This document shows positions 1 through 14,422 of a stretch of 64,000 bases of DNA, piece by piece (within the stretch, counting starts at the first letter, position 1; the number at the start of each line of letters is the position of its first letter). The notes below the pieces were generated by a model. That model saw only the letters and a list, made by a program, of their open reading frames with translations. It had not been told where the DNA came from and did not search any database. The position numbers and the translations under genes are program-made. Source of the DNA: Primula veris (taxonomy: Eukaryota > Streptophyta > Magnoliopsida > Ericales > Primulaceae); contig OY821740.1 of the NCBI GenBank assembly GCA_963682055.1, forward strand, positions 41,064,795-41,128,794, read 5' to 3'.

Positions 1-3000
1 TTTCAAGTATAAACTTAAGTAATGGTAGTATAAACTTTATTAGTACAGTAGTTGTTACCATTAGTTTATATTCTCTAGTTAAACATGGTGACATGAGTAT
101 TGATGTAACATTAGTACTTTATACTTTTTATTAGAATATTTCACTACCTTAAAAACCTAAGAAAAGTGAAGTACATGTTTTTTTTTTGGAAACCATAAAG
201 ACCGTTCAAGCTATCGAGACAGTGTCCGTACCAATTCATTCAAACTTTACGGTTCGGTCGCATCGGGCTTAAATTCCAAAAGTTCTAGATCGGATATATT
301 TTATGAAACCGTAACAAAGGAATCAAATTCGATTTTAAAAAACATCTAATCCCGTACCATTTTATACCTCCAGTAGTTTCCCACTTGTACTGAAATTTGC
401 CAAATAAAATTTAAAAGTGTAAAATCCAAGTAGAATAGATTTTTTAACGTACTAAGTACTATTTTTTTTTAATTTTTTTTTGCATTGCACATTTAGGCTT
501 TATCTAGTACTTCTCACAAGGGGTTCGTACACTACATTTGACCCCACAGCCAATGAATTGAGTTAGCTTTAAACGTACTACACAGTAATTGAATAAATTG
601 TCGTGACATTCAGACCACAACTTTCTCACCTCTCAAAATCCAGCAGTAAATCTAGTACTCACTCTTTTAAATTAGTACAGTATACACTAATAATTTCCAA
701 GAGGATAATTTCGTCATTCCATCACTAATTTGTCGTATGTGGACTTTTGGCTCCCGGTGATAATAATAAGTCCTAAAAAAGCTGTCAAGTTTTCCATTAT
801 TTTTGTTTTTCCTATTTTTGGAACTAAATGCTTGAGCTAGATTCATCTTTGATGGCCCTTATTTCAAGTAATAAAAAAATAATAATCATCTTAATGGCCC
901 CCATCATTCACTTTCAGGATCATGAATAATTGGTTTATTTCAATTTAATATCTCAGTTTACATTTGTGTCCTGCAAAGAACTTAAAATTATTGGCTCCCA
1001 AATTGTACAAATAATGTACATTACAACGTTTATCGGTTGATATTAACCTGGCAGGTCATGAGACACGTGTACACGAGTCCAAGCTGGTGAAGTGGTGATA
1101 CCTCACACGTATAAAAAAGGGTCCCAATAATTAGTTTAACTGACGTAGCTAGGTCCTACGTACCAAAGTATCGTTACGTTAGCAAATTTACTACTCTACT
1201 GTAATACAGCATATATGCATATGGGCTCTTTTGGGTTTCTTTCATGCTACTAAGCACAATTTTGTTTTCGTGTGTGTATATCCATTATTGGTTTTTTAAT
1301 GCAAATAATGTGTCTTAGTTCAATTGATCTCCTAACATCACGCGTGCAAACATTTAATGTCATGTTACTACCAAGTAAAAAAAAACTTGTGGATATTATT
1401 TGATTGCTTCACTACAAAATCTTTTATATATTTTACACTTTCTTACTTAGTCTAAATTATCCTCCACTCGTGTTTTCCTTCAATCTTACTCAAAAACACA
1501 AACCCAATACGAGAACCCCGATCAATTACATTGAAAGGGCCGGTCGTAACCTTTCCACCATCCCGGCGATGCTATAAATTTGCGCCCTTTCAAAAAGAAA
1601 TACGATATATAAAAAATGTAAAAAAATTCTTTTAAACATTTCTAGTTACATAATCTCTTTTTTGAACTACTTTTATATCCTTTTATATAAATAGATATAA
1701 TTAAGGGACAAATATTAATACTTTTAAGTATAAAACTTTGCCACTTCTAAAATGTTGGTGAATGAATGTTTAGAGTTCAACTGTTGCCTGTTGGTATTAG
1801 TTAGTATCCATATTGAAGTTATATGGCTTTGTTTATACCAAGTAATTTATACTAATAAACCTACTTGACAAATTTCAGATCATGTAATTAAAAAGGGAAA
1901 ATGAATTATAAAATCCTTCATTCGTCTTCCCCAAATAATCCTTTCTATTTCTTCTTACATTTTTTCCATCTTTCTATGCCTCCAATCCTCTATCTAATGA
2001 CTCAAGAATGAGCTTGTATATTAAAATACTTATCAGCCATTACGTCACTTCTCTTGATAATATTATGGAATCTTCACCAATGCGTGATAGTTAAATCATA
2101 AAGAATGAAAGTATTTTCAAACGATTGCATTAAGCAGCACCCTCTATTGATATACTTAACTGAAAATGACTACTCGTTAATGCATCTCTTTCATGATCAT
2201 GTCTTACCCTATGCATGGAGAAAAATATTTAAGAATGGGTTGTTTGTCATAACCATCTACAAGTAACAATAGCACGACTTGTTCAAAAGCCGAAAATAGT
2301 ACATCATCCCGTCGAAAATCAACAAATGAAAATAGGGGTGGGGAAAAGTTAACGGTGCCTGGTCGATAGGTTCAGGGTTGCCGAAACCGCTAAAAATGAG
2401 ACGCCTTGCTACTTGCTTAATTGTAACCCCAGTCATAATCCAAAACCTCAAGTTGGATATAAGCCTATAATCAAGGGTTTCTCTCCGTCCACTAATGAAA
2501 AAAATATCTTGAAGTCTATGTCGATAAGTTCTTTTGTTTTCAATTTTTGTGGGTTCCATTACTTGAAACGTTAAACTCATTGCAAAGTTTGAGGATTTTT
2601 GCTAGGCAGATGGAAGACAAGAATGGGAAAGGTTTGATTTTAGTATAAAGATTGATCTACTTTGTCGAAGTATTGTTAGGAAGTGTTTAAGAAGTGCATG
2701 CTTGGCAAGTTTGTTTCTTATAAGCACTTTAAATACTGTTTACAACTAGCTAATATTATAATCTTCCCTTGTGTTATGGTTCAAGACACTTGGAAATAAT
2801 ATTAATATTTCATCTCACTTAAAGGCAGGATAACAGACTTACTGTATGATTAAGGACACGTTTTTTTTGCTATTTAGTCAGTCATATGATGACTCGTATG
2901 CACATCTTTCTTTTACAGATTAGTTAGTCCCTCTTGTATGAAACTATAATCTCTCTTTTGCAAGCGATGTTTTGTGAGATGACTATAGTGATCATGAAAC

Positions 3001-4386
3001 AAACTACATAAAAGAGCGGCCCTCATAACTTCACTAATTAAGTGAGCAAATCTCATCAGTTGTAATTGCTATAATACAGAGCATTATTACCATGAGGTGC
3101 TGCCAGATAATGTAGCTTGTTCGAGGCTAAAAAAATTCGGTTGTTCTTATATTAAAAAAAATAGTTAGTAAGGAGAATCAAACTCATAAACTATATAGTA
3201 TCAAACACCATGTATTGTATTATTAACCATTCCACCATTAACATTTATGATGATTTTATTGAATTACTTTTTAATATTATAATAATTAGATATTTGGGCT
3301 TACGATGTTGTTTTTTAAAAAAAATTGGGTTTTCTTGCCCAAGACTCTAGTATTACTGGGCTGCCCTCTGGGCCGCCCCCGACTACAATGGTATCGTTCA
3401 AGTAATCAAAAAATCACAATCGACTACACCGAATTCTTTAAAGAACTGAATGGTCTATTTCGTTTGACGAATATATTTTTTATGAGATGCATTTTTCCTT
3501 TTGCATTTTGTAAATAACAAATTTCTTAGATGTCGGACTAAGTGCTAGAAGGAACTTCATGTGAAAAGCCAAATCTATGGGTAAAAATCGGCTTAAGTGT
3601 GTTAATTTCGTCTCGAACCCGTAGCGCAACTTTTAGAACCATGGGTAGCCGGAAGTTAAAAGATAAAAATGAACCATACAGAGAGACATAACATACAAGA
3701 GTGGGATCCTAATTATGGGCCTACATTTTTGTATGATCCCCAAGCCCAGCCTGTTTGCAGCTCTCACGATAAGATAGAAAGAAAGGACTATTATTGTATT
3801 AGTTACACAAGATTTAGCTGTTCTCCATTAGTTTTTATCACACAATCACAAACGACATACAGAATACAGATGCACGACGAAATTTAAAAAATCATTAAAA
3901 TGCAGCTAATTTTATCTTAAGGAAATGTTATTCATGAGAGAAAAACATGTGGGGGTTGCATTGAAATTAAGAGGTACGACCACAAATTTTCACAAAACCT
4001 GGTCCCAACATACCATGTGCAAATTAAGGTGTTCTCAACGTGGAAAAACAAGCAGCACATAATCATATATCATAGAACATATACTCCCGATTAACATCTT
4101 TTGACGCGTTTGGCTACGGGACTATTGAGTCATTAGATTAACAATGTCTGGGCTACGGGAGGGTTAAAAAATGAAGGTCGGAATTACATTGCAGACCACA
4201 TAATTAGACTAAGGTGGGTCTAATTTACTTGGTCATCCTTCTTGGCACTTTATCATAATTTTCCTTGTTACTTTCTCGTGTTACTCCTATCATTTGTTTC
4301 AAATTATAAGGTGGGTGCACATGTTAATTTCTATCCTTGTAAAAATAGAAGCATGGCTAATGTCATGAAACTCAAGTGTCACACTG
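1..4386. other. Non-genic AT-rich region
   Basis: I find no exon chain or recognisable protein here. Open frames are short and unlike any family I know; the longest (2257-2580, minus, 107 aa) has no recognisable domain. At 1063-1118 a palindromic G-box (ACACGTGT) is followed about 40 bp later by TATAAAAAA, which looks like a promoter, but no gene follows it on the plus strand. The rest is AT-rich sequence with homopolymer runs. Confidence 0.6.
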
Positions 4387-4490
4387 TCACGTTCTCTCAA
4401 AACAGATACGGAATGGTTAAATATATACACCTTTGGGTTCACGTTCTCTCAAAACAGATACGGAATGGTCAAGTATATACACCTTTGGGT
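4387..4490. repeat. Tandem duplication, 2 x 52 bp
   Basis: Two adjacent 52-bp copies (4387-4438 and 4439-4490) start with TCACGTTCTCTC and end near CTTTGGG. They differ at only a few positions, so the duplication is fairly recent. No gene is associated. Confidence 0.9.
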
Positions 4491-4520
4491 GGTGCAAATC
4501 TCAAAACAAATATATACAAG

Positions 4521-4795
4521 TATCAGTAACCGTGCCCCACGTGTTGTGTCTGCGACGCGTAATGCAATAAAAATATAGAAAATATGTATAATTATGATAT
4601 AAATATTTGGATAATAAAAAAAACATAATTTAAGATTTAAAATAATGTTTGGTTGTTAAAAACGGATAAATAATTTTATTAGTTTTTAGTTTTTATATTT
4701 TTATTGTAGTATGATATTATTGTAATTAATATAAATGTGCATGAGTCTTTTTGAAAAAAATGACTAAATTGAACAGTCTCATTTGAATTGAATTG
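4521..4795 (-). mobile_element. Decayed non-autonomous Helitron, minus orientation
   Basis: Read on the minus strand this segment aligns over most of its length with the element at 30587-30874. Shared blocks include ATAAATAATTTTATTAG and TATTATTGTAATTAATATAA. Its 3' end at about 4525-4560 keeps a degenerate version of the GC-rich hairpin, but the terminal CTAG has changed. The 5' end is lost in the TA/CA repeat that follows. It has no coding capacity. Confidence 0.7.
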
Positions 4796-4800
4796 ACTTT

Positions 4801-4823
4801 TATATATATATATACACACACAC
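4801..4823. repeat. (TA)n(CA)n microsatellite
   Basis: A perfect TA run passes directly into a CA run at the edge of the Helitron remnant. Confidence 0.95.
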
Positions 4824-5853
4824 GATGCTTCTATAATTTTGTTTTATTTTTTTGTCAAGATGCCACTACAATTTTAATTTTTTAAGTCACAGACTCACAC
4901 AGTCACACGTAACAAATAGGTTCTTACGAGAAATAGAGAAGAGGCCCAAAATTTTACAACTAATTGCTGCACTGGACCCAGCTTAACCTCAATTTATATT
5001 TCAGTCTTGCACAGTCATTTATACACAATGCAGGCTATATAACCTCAAACCTACAACAAAGTTCTCCCTAATTTTAGAAGGTGCTCAACCCTAACTGAGT
5101 CACCATGCATGAATTTAGTCTTCACATCAATCAGTGATATTCGACTCTAACCTCACACAAATTAGTACAAAATCTTCAAAACGGATGTATCGCCAAAACT
5201 GAATTTGTAGTTAGAATTTGTTCAAATTGATGCGTCAATGTTTTTGAAATGTGCTTAGTAACGATCTATTGCATCTCCTTAATCAAGGCGAAAGGGAATC
5301 ATAGCAAGCTACCAACTACCAAGTCGAAATTAAAATTATGTACAAGTACTGTATCATCAAAAATTCAATTTATCTACAATATGTAAGCATAGTTTTTTTT
5401 TTGTTCCGGTTAGGATTAATCAAAAACTGAAACAAAATTATGACTTGCTATCCGAAGCGTGAATAAGTGAACATATCCTAGAAATACGGAAGACCGTTAC
5501 AGTGCATACAAATACACGGTGTTAACATAGAAGTAACTATACACATAAATGCAGCAATTAGATACACATAAAGGTAAGCAAGAACAATTTACGAACACCT
5601 CAACTCATATCACTGAAATACAGGTAACAACAATTTAATGGCAGAGTTTATGCATATTTTTCACCCTGGTTAACAGATTTCGCTTTGGAGAGTTTATAAT
5701 TTTAAAAAAAAACTGTAAGGCGTAACTAAAAGCAGAAAATGTGATTGTACCTTAAATATAGAATCAACCCAATCCCTATTCCAGGGTACAAGGACTCCTC
5801 ATATCATCTCCGAAAAGATTACAAAACGATTGCCACTTATAATTGTATAGGTG

Positions 5854-8646
5854 CTAGACCTTCTCATCGAGCTCCGTTGATACCGATAATCCGTTTTCTT
5901 TTAAAGGTTTACTCTCAGACGATCCAACATTTACACGCTCTTTACCACCTGGCTTAGAAGAGGCATTGCCATACCAAATCATTCCCATTATTGCAATTAT
6001 CATGCCTAATATTACTTGTAAACTAAGGCCCTCTTTTCCGAAGAATACAAATCCCAAGAATAAAACGAGAACTGTTTTCATGTGGCCGAGCACTTGAAAG
6101 GACACTGCTGTGAATCTGCCTATGCAGATGAACTGGCTAAGGTTGGTCCCAATCGCAATACAGCATGACAGAATTATGAAGAACTGCAAAATGGAGGAAA
6201 CAGATCATTTAGATAATGAGTTTGACTTGAAATCAAGGATTTGAAGACCCAAGTGCCAAGGGAGAATCCTCTACATTTATTTGATACGCCAATGGATACT
6301 ATTCTTATTTCATATTCTCACATGTCATTCAAATACATTAATAGTACTAAGAGCTAATCATAGTATTCATTCCCAATCCCGTTTGCAAACGAGCAATTAT
6401 ATGAAATACTAAAGATGAGTGCACCATGCATACGGAGTGCACTTGATATCATCCTTACTTCTAAATATTAACACTACACTTTTCAATCCTTAATTTCATA
6501 ATTAGACAAATAAACATATCCTGATTTTACATACCGTGGAGAGTGGGGTGTAAGGATAAGATACAACCCTTTGACCCGTCAACCAATAGTCCACAAAAGG
6601 CCCCAGTACCAGAAGTGACGCAGCTTGTATTGGCGCCGTATGCCCCAATAGGTTGAAAGAACCTAGAGCGTATTTCCTTTGTAGTAAATGTACATACTGC
6701 AATTCAACACTACAGTGAATCAGTGATAGATTATAAATCAGATGAACAGTGTACATATTGCGAACTGATATCACATAATGTCGCCTTTTTTCAATAATAA
6801 ACTGATTCTCAAATTTTAAAGTAGTGCACCAGGTCTGGTAGTAGCTGAAAGCCCAGGCCCCTGTCTTGTATCTACTTGATTAACTTCAGTTCAGAATGGG
6901 CAGTATAGCAACACTAACTGAAAAAGACTCATTTAGCACAAGCCACAGAAGTCAAAGGGCTTGTTTGGTGTATAAAAAAAGAAGGTTTTTAAATGAACTA
7001 CTAGTCCATATCTTCTGTTAAAAGAGAGAACACTTTCCACCTATTTACACTGGAATTAGGTTCTTTTCACTATTCCCATTACGAGAATGTACATCTCACC
7101 AAACACATGATGATACTAGTAATCATTTCTAAAAAGTACAAGTTTACAAATCCAACAGAGAATATATATTTATACTTATTAGATATAGCCAGACAAGCAA
7201 TTTTAAGGAAATTATAGCGAACCCCAAAAACTATAAACTCACATGTAGATGAAAAGATTACTTACATATTGTTGAAGAGCGGTGCTCCAGACTGCGACAA
7301 AAGCTGCAATGAAACCCTTGGTATTGACGCTTACATCAGTAACAGTACATACAGCAACACCCAATAGGACTAAAGATATGCTAAGCTTTGTATCCTTTGA
7401 ATATCTCATCTTGTCCAATACAACTTCCAAAAAACAAGATACAGGGATCATACTCAGCTTTGCAATCTGATACATAAAAAAAAAAATCAGACAACTAATT
7501 CTAATCATTGGCTAGCTTTGAGAAGAAATACGAGAGCAAATAGTCTACTAATTGTTCATAACTGACCTGATAGAATCCAACTGAGTTCCACATCAAACTC
7601 ACGTTCATTCCAACTATAGAGAAATTTGCAAATAAGACAAATTTCAGAAGATCGGCTAATGGTAAATGGGAAGGTTGAATATATCCCAGCCACCTAAGGA
7701 CAACGGTCATCAAAGTGGTGGTTGCAAAATGTAAGCCAGTCAATGTTGTAGCTGCAACGTAACAGAAAGAAGGAACACATGATCAGGATATCCCTATGCC
7801 ATTAAAAGTGTCTGGTTTTTGTTACACACAAAAAAATCTGGATTTAACTTTACAAAAGTTTATATTAAGCTATAATAGCACAAATTGAGAAGGATGTCAA
7901 ATGCATATCAGCAGCTATTTAGTTAGAGTTTAAGTGTTTAACCATAGATGACATGAAACTATTTGATAGGGTATTATTTATAGTGAAGTTCATTGGGGAA
8001 AATATTCTAAAAGGAATGGCAGTTGCATCTTATTTTAAATATTATAAATTCAAGTACTTAGAAGTCATATACAAGAAAGGGCTTAAGATACAAGTGTTTG
8101 ATAGCATCTTATTTAATGTGCCGTTTTCTAGCTCATTTTTTTTCCTTTTCTTTTTTGTAAAAGGACACAACAGGGACTTAAAATGAAAGAACAGAACAAG
8201 AAACAAGATAAGACATTTTAATACAAAAAAGAGGCAGCATAAACAATCAAATCATTAGTGCCCAACTGTAGGACTTGGTTCCCTACACTCTAATTTGCAA
8301 TATTTTCCTCAAAAACCACAAACAGTTGCCATTTAATTTTTATCAGCTTTATCTCTGTTTCACTAACAAGGCTCAAGAGTCAAGACCAGTTTCCAGATCA
8401 AATAAGATGGAAATGTATAATATTACATGAAGCGGATACTGCAATCACGAACAAATTTAAGCAAAAGAAAGAAACGAAACATGGAGATAGACTTAGTTTT
8501 GGTAACATACCGAAAGTGAACCCATACGTCGCCATTAAGGCCTTATTAACAATAATAATCCCAACAGAAGTCACTATATTGAACATCCATGCTGCAATAT
8601 CGAGAGTGGCTTTTTGGTCAGACTTGCTAGTCGGAGATGCTGCCAT
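5854..8646 (-). CDS. URGT: UDP-rhamnose/UDP-galactose transporter (URGT-type, NST/TPT family)
   Basis: Five minus-strand exons: 8646-8511, 7751-7567, 7466-7266, 6696-6535 and 6183-5854, giving 337 aa, the usual family length. All introns are GT-AG and every junction stays in frame. The protein is hydrophobic with about ten membrane segments of the triose-phosphate-translocator fold. Family landmarks are [18 protein letters not shown] near the N-terminus, [27 protein letters not shown], the [13 protein letters not shown] junction across exons 3 and 4, GHMKTVLVL, and the tail [17 protein letters not shown]. Arabidopsis URGT proteins exchange UDP-rhamnose or UDP-galactose for UMP across the Golgi membrane to supply pectin synthesis. 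Substrate preference cannot be read from sequence alone. A 5'UTR intron is possible, with an acceptor at about 8692-8700 (TAGCAG on the minus strand) and a donor perhaps near 11.92 kb; this is unproven. Confidence 0.93.
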
Positions 8647-11600
8647 TTGAGCTAGTTCCGATTTCGCACAAAAGAACTAGAAAGTTCCTAAATTCTGCTA
8701 GCTATCAAAATGCAAACAGATCCCTTCTACTTAGCAAGTGATGCCTACAGATATCTGAGATGAAACAAGACAAGGTATCAGCTTTGTAAAATAGAAGAAC
8801 AAAAGAATGCACAAAATTAATAAAAAGATATGCTAATGTACAAAGTTATTAAACTACACAGCTACTAGACCAAAGTTTATTTAGCCATCTATAAGGCATA
8901 ATCCATGAGAAGTACAAAACATAATATACCTAATGCCTTATATCTTTCTTTTCTAATTAAAAAGAGAGACTATCAAAGACCAATGTTATAAAAGAGGTTA
9001 TCTCACATGACACACCAGAATGCATAGATATAGATTGAAGTTTGTTACATAACCAAAGGAAAATGTGTAAAAGTTAACCTCATCACAGAAATTAGGTAGA
9101 AGACCACTGATAAGAAACAAGGTAACTAGAAGAGCACTCTAGCATGTAAAGTATCCACCTTGTTTCGTATGATTAAGCAGTAATATGTTAGGTATAGAAA
9201 AATATATTACAGAAGTCAAGATTTTGGTAGACATGAATCTTATTATGTTTTTTAGTTTTCACCAATTAAGAGCTACAAGAACAATGGTCACATTCTTCCT
9301 TAACTGCATGTCTATAACCAGTAACTAAGTTTCTTTTTTTCTTCGCATGTCTCCACTCATAAAAGTTAAACATGTGCAAAAATCCCATTACTAATAATAC
9401 ACCCTGACCCAATAAGAAAAAAAGATGTAATCCAAAGATAAAAATATTTATAAATTAGAATAAAATTGAACCACTAAATCTATTTGAAACCTATCCCTTC
9501 CCCTAGAACTTTCTGCGTGACTGTCTGTTTGGCCCAACGACCTGTTTCTGTAATAGAATAATTGTCGTATTATACCATTTACTTTAACCTCTTGTCAACA
9601 TATTAAACTGCCTCATCGAGCAACCTCATCCCCATGCTTAATGGTACTACTGTTCTTTCAAATTATCCGAAAAATAAACCTAGGATGGAATTGTTGTGAT
9701 TTTGCGCTATTTAGCTTTTTAATCTTAGTCCTCACATGAAATTAACAAAACAAAAAATCAGATGTACCTATGTTCGTTATCAAAATACTATGGCTAGTAT
9801 TCAACCACTTCAAAAATATTGTTTATTTTATTTGTTTCGAAAGATGTATCCAAACAAGCAGTTAACATAAGCCATTATTCTTAAATAATGAGGAGGATTT
9901 TCGTAAAACTATAATGGATTTTCTAGAAGTAAACGCTGGTTAAACACTTACTATAAAAAGAACGTTGGGGTGTTCAAGGAAAATGTGATACAACTTTCCA
10001 ATCATGTTTCTCTCGTTAAGTAAGACGAGTTGCAAAGTCAATCTCTCACAAAAGAGTCGTGCTTAGGCATAAAGTATATCAGCAGCATGGGTATATTACC
10101 CTAATATCCTTTTCTCAACTAAAAGTAAATCTTGAAGAAAGAAAAAAGCTAAAAGTAACTCTGTCGCACTTGCCTTTTATCTGTAAGAAGTCCTTTTATT
10201 TAATTTTCGTTTTGAGGTATTGGTAAACTTTTAGAAACTCAGGTAATTTGAAAGTTATAGATACAATGACAAAAACCAGTTGTTGAAGAGTGACCCCAAT
10301 AACAACATTAAAATGGTGTCCTTTTCTTCAAGAACAACATTCAAACATTGTCCTTTCAAACAATCCAAACGGTGCCTCATAACAGGTACCTTGTTTTTCT
10401 CACCTCAGAAATAAAACATTTTTAGAAAACCCAGGGATGATGCAGATCTAATTTATGAATATTGTTGAAAAAATTTGGCAGAGAATAGCTTTCTCCGTAA
10501 AATAGATTGGGACATCAAATTTGTCTATTCTTAATGCTTTATAGCTCCCATATTACCTGTAACAAGACTTGCATCATACCTTTTACCAAATTTTTAAACA
10601 TGTTTACTGATCCCTCTCTAACTCAAAACAAAAGGTCGACATCCATTAATGCAAATTCTACCGCAACTTTTTTCCTATTTCGGCAATTACCACTAAGATC
10701 ACCTCGTCGCCCCATATTTCTGAAATATAATTCAGAAAAAGAACCATCTGGGCAATAGCAGAATCAACATGGACCTAGACAAGATGTAAGAGAGCAATGC
10801 ACTTACACAAAATTTCTCTTTGCTAACTTTTTTAAAACGTCTTACCACCAAATTAGCATAAATTTCTCAAACATCGCAAAACTCACCTCGGAACTAACTC
10901 GGCAGCTTGTTAAATTCATTCGCCATAAATACTACTATGATATCAGACCTAAATATTCAGGTATTATCAAACTCAAATTAGTACCCGAAGAAGTAACTTA
11001 AAAGAGTAGTGTTTTTTTTTTCTGGACTGGAAAAGCTAGAAGTTTAAGCTACGCAAAATCCCTTCTTTTTGCAGCTTCAAATAAGCCAGCTTATTTGTTT
11101 AAAAGCTACAACCAAACAAACTTTCACAGTTTTCTTTTCCCCTTACAAATAAAATTTGACTCGACCGTCAATGTGTATGTTATTTCCCAAGTAATACTAA
11201 GGATCCATATCGAGGCTCGTAAATATTTCCAGTGTTCCTCACCAAAACATTTAATATCTGGAAAATAATTTTGACATTTAACCATTTTGGTGCTCCATAG
11301 GATTAATCTTATTTTTCACTAAGGGCTTAATTTAGTAAACATTAATTTAACCTGGATAAAGCATTTAATTAAATCTATTTTTGACTGGAGACATCCTGAG
11401 TAACAAATCACAATCTTACTAAAATAACATAAATTAGATCTTTATTTCTATTTTTATCTTTTACACACTTAATATATACAAACTAACTAATTAAGACTCT
11501 ATTGAAATTTGCAAAAACATACAATTGTAAGATTATACTATAATGAAATTCTATCAGAGCAAATAAAATTCAGCTTAGAACAATTAAACTGAATAAAAAA

Positions 11601-11980
11601 AATGAAATAAAAACAAAAACCAGATCAAGCTAACAACGGTAATGAACTAATTATCAACCTATCTCCTCCACAAGATAGTAATTAAATAAAATAAATAAAT
11701 ATTAAGTTAGGATAATTGAACTGAATAAAAAGAAAACTAACTTCAGATATTAGTAATTGGGAAAAATGAAGTTGCTCCGGGGACGAAATTAAAGAAGAAT
11801 AGTAATACATTTACAATTTATTTAGATATAGTGGCTTATATATGAGTAGAGTTGAGGAAAAGGAAGTTGTATATATATGCATGTATAGATATAGAGATAG
11901 AGAGATAGAGAGGGAACCTGGTGGTGGTGGTGCGAGTAGGAGGTGAATTGTGAGGTTAGTCCAATCGGCATGACATTTGT

Positions 11981-12000
11981 AGAGAGAGAGAGAGAGAGAG
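11981..12000. repeat. (AG)10 microsatellite
   Basis: A perfect AG dinucleotide run directly followed by TATAAAAAG. On the minus strand it reads as a CT tract, typical of plant promoter and leader sequences, so it may belong to the transporter promoter. Confidence 0.85.
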
Positions 12001-12419
12001 TATAAAAAGAGTTTTCAGCACTCTATTCATGTGACGGCCCGTTTTTGTTATTTTACTCCTCCACTGTTATTAATACTCTTCCTTGTTCCTGTATTACAAA
12101 ATTAAATGTAATTTTTTTATCAAAATTATCGGAATTAAAATTTTAAAATTTGATGATATAGTTCAAATGTTAAATTTTATTATTACATTTTAAAAAAAAA
12201 ATTATTTCGATAATTTTGATATAAGTTATAAACCGGTCAAAATTATACGTAATTTTGTAATAAAGAATTAAATGAAAACAGAGGGATGACTATTTACACT
12301 AAATTTGTTTTTATTTATCGGAAATTCTAATCAATTCTCATCTTATTTTGTTGCAAGCCAGTCATGTGATGATTTATAACAACAATTTCCAAAGCTAGTC
12401 TAGTTATATTTATATTAAT

Positions 12420-12987
12420 AAAACTGATTAGAATAAAATTATTATGTATGAGTTCAAGTTGCGTATAACAAACTGCGTTGTTACTACTTCTTTTAATAAC
12501 AAATAATAACCTTATAAATACATATTCAGCCGAACCGTCTGCCTTTGATATCGTTTCATACCGTTTGCATTTGATATATTTGAGTTTTTAGCTACTGTGT
12601 CTGTTGAAACTTTTCTCAGTAGAGTGCAGAAAGTTATAAACATAAATATGTTGACTGCATTTTTGGCTGAATATGTATTTAAAATGTTAAAATTTACTAT
12701 TATAAAACTGATTAGAATAAAATTATTACGTATGAGTTTAAGTTGCGTATAACAAACTGCGTTGTTACTATTTTTTTTAATAGCAAATAATAACCTTATA
12801 AAGACATATTCAGCCGAACCGTCTGCCTTTGATATCGTTTCATACCGTTTGCATTTGATATATTTGAGTTTTTAGCTACCGTGTCTGTTGAACTTTTCTC
12901 AAGAGAGTGCATAAAGTTATAAACAGAAATATGTTGACTGCATTTTTGACTGAATATGTATTTAAAATGTTAAAATTTGCTATTTAA
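12420..12987. repeat. Tandem duplication, 2 x 284 bp
   Basis: Copy 1 starts at 12420 and copy 2 at 12704, both with AAAACTGATTAGAATAAAAT. Both contain CAGCCGAACCGTCTGCC and ACCGTTTGCATTTGATATA, and the copies are nearly identical. Within each copy a left ATACATATTCAGCC and a right GGCTGAATATGTAT form an inverted repeat about 145 bp apart, so the unit may be a small foldback transposon. Confidence 0.92.
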
Positions 12988-14422
12988 AAAATACTAGGGC
13001 TTAGTTATATTTATTAGTCTTTAGTTCATGAAATTGTTAAGTATTACTCATGCCCCCGAAAACTTTTTTTCTCTTTTTAACATTGATGCCAAATGGTCAA
13101 AAGTTACACTCTCATATCTAATATAGGCCGGTTTAATGGTAATCATACATACACTATTCTCGTATTTCTTGACACACTCATAGAAGCCGAAACGTAATTA
13201 TAACAAACTCGTTAACACTTGAACATGTTTGATGTAAATTTGTTTTGATCTCTGCCACATAAGATTGGTAACGTGATAAACGTGTTATGCAGTGTGATAA
13301 TAGTGTAGTTATCATTATCCGATTAATCAGTAGAAGGTTTAAACATGTAATTTAGTTTCTCTCTTTTGGTATATTATATCAATAAACATAGTATGTGTTA
13401 AAGGATTTGACGGGTTATTTGTCTGTAATTTAATATTAATTAAGTTTGTTAATTCATATGACTCATGCACAAAAGAACCTTAATTTCTTGGATTATTTGG
13501 TAAATTCTGGCTTTCATTTATGATTATCCCTCACTTCTTCTTTGTTATTTGGTAGTACAACTTTTACTTAGAGAGATCATGGGTCACATGACTCACATTC
13601 GTAATTTTATTAGACAATATCGTAAAGTATGCAAGTAATGCTCTCCATCCTAATAATAATCAAACATGAATAAATTGTTGAATCTCTAAATCAAGATTTT
13701 CATTGAAAAACGAAACGATTTAAATTATATCAATATATAATGATGAGATTATAAGGGAAAGTTAGGGACAATTACGAGACAGGTATTAGCATTTGGTCCA
13801 AACAAGCTAAAAAGATCATAATAACAAACCCTACCATTTCCCGCTTACCCTATCTCCCTCCACGTAAAAAGAGTTAGAATGTAGACGGAAATAGTAAAGT
13901 TTTTTTTTCCTTTATTTGCAGACAGAAAATGACAAATTTTAGTTTTAATGTCAGTTTTCATCATGTAACGATAGATTTAAGACAAATTTTGAAAGTGTCC
14001 CATGCTGGACCACATTCGCCATCAACGTCGTTCCATCATAATCCAACCTCCAGTACCACCTCCGTCAACACGGCACCGTAATTCCTGCTTCTTAGCCGCC
14101 GCATGTGCATGTAAAATCAAAACGAAAACAAAAAATAATGATTTAATATGTGACTGAGTCAAAAGTATAATTAATCCATTAGTAATAAGGTAAAACAATC
14201 GATAACCTGGGAAATATGGTAATAATTATATGAAAATTGAAGAAAACAGTCGTTCAACATTTAACTGGAGTGGTTGTTTGAACACAGACTTTGTGAGTTT
14301 TTAATATGAAAATTTAAAAGCTTTAAGCTGGATGGAACCAGTTTTTGTATATTTGATAGTTGATAAAGAGAATTTCGTGACTAAAACTTGCAATATTACA
14401 AGGCCTAAGATCGTGAATCATT

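Noticed and set aside
2257..2580. 107-aa minus-strand open frame
   Set aside because: No recognisable domain, no exon partners, AT-rich surroundings, and residue order unlike known families; probably chance.
8692..11925. 3.2 kb 5'UTR intron of the transporter gene
   Set aside because: Acceptor and donor are only weakly convincing; kept as a possibility in the gene entry, not as a feature.
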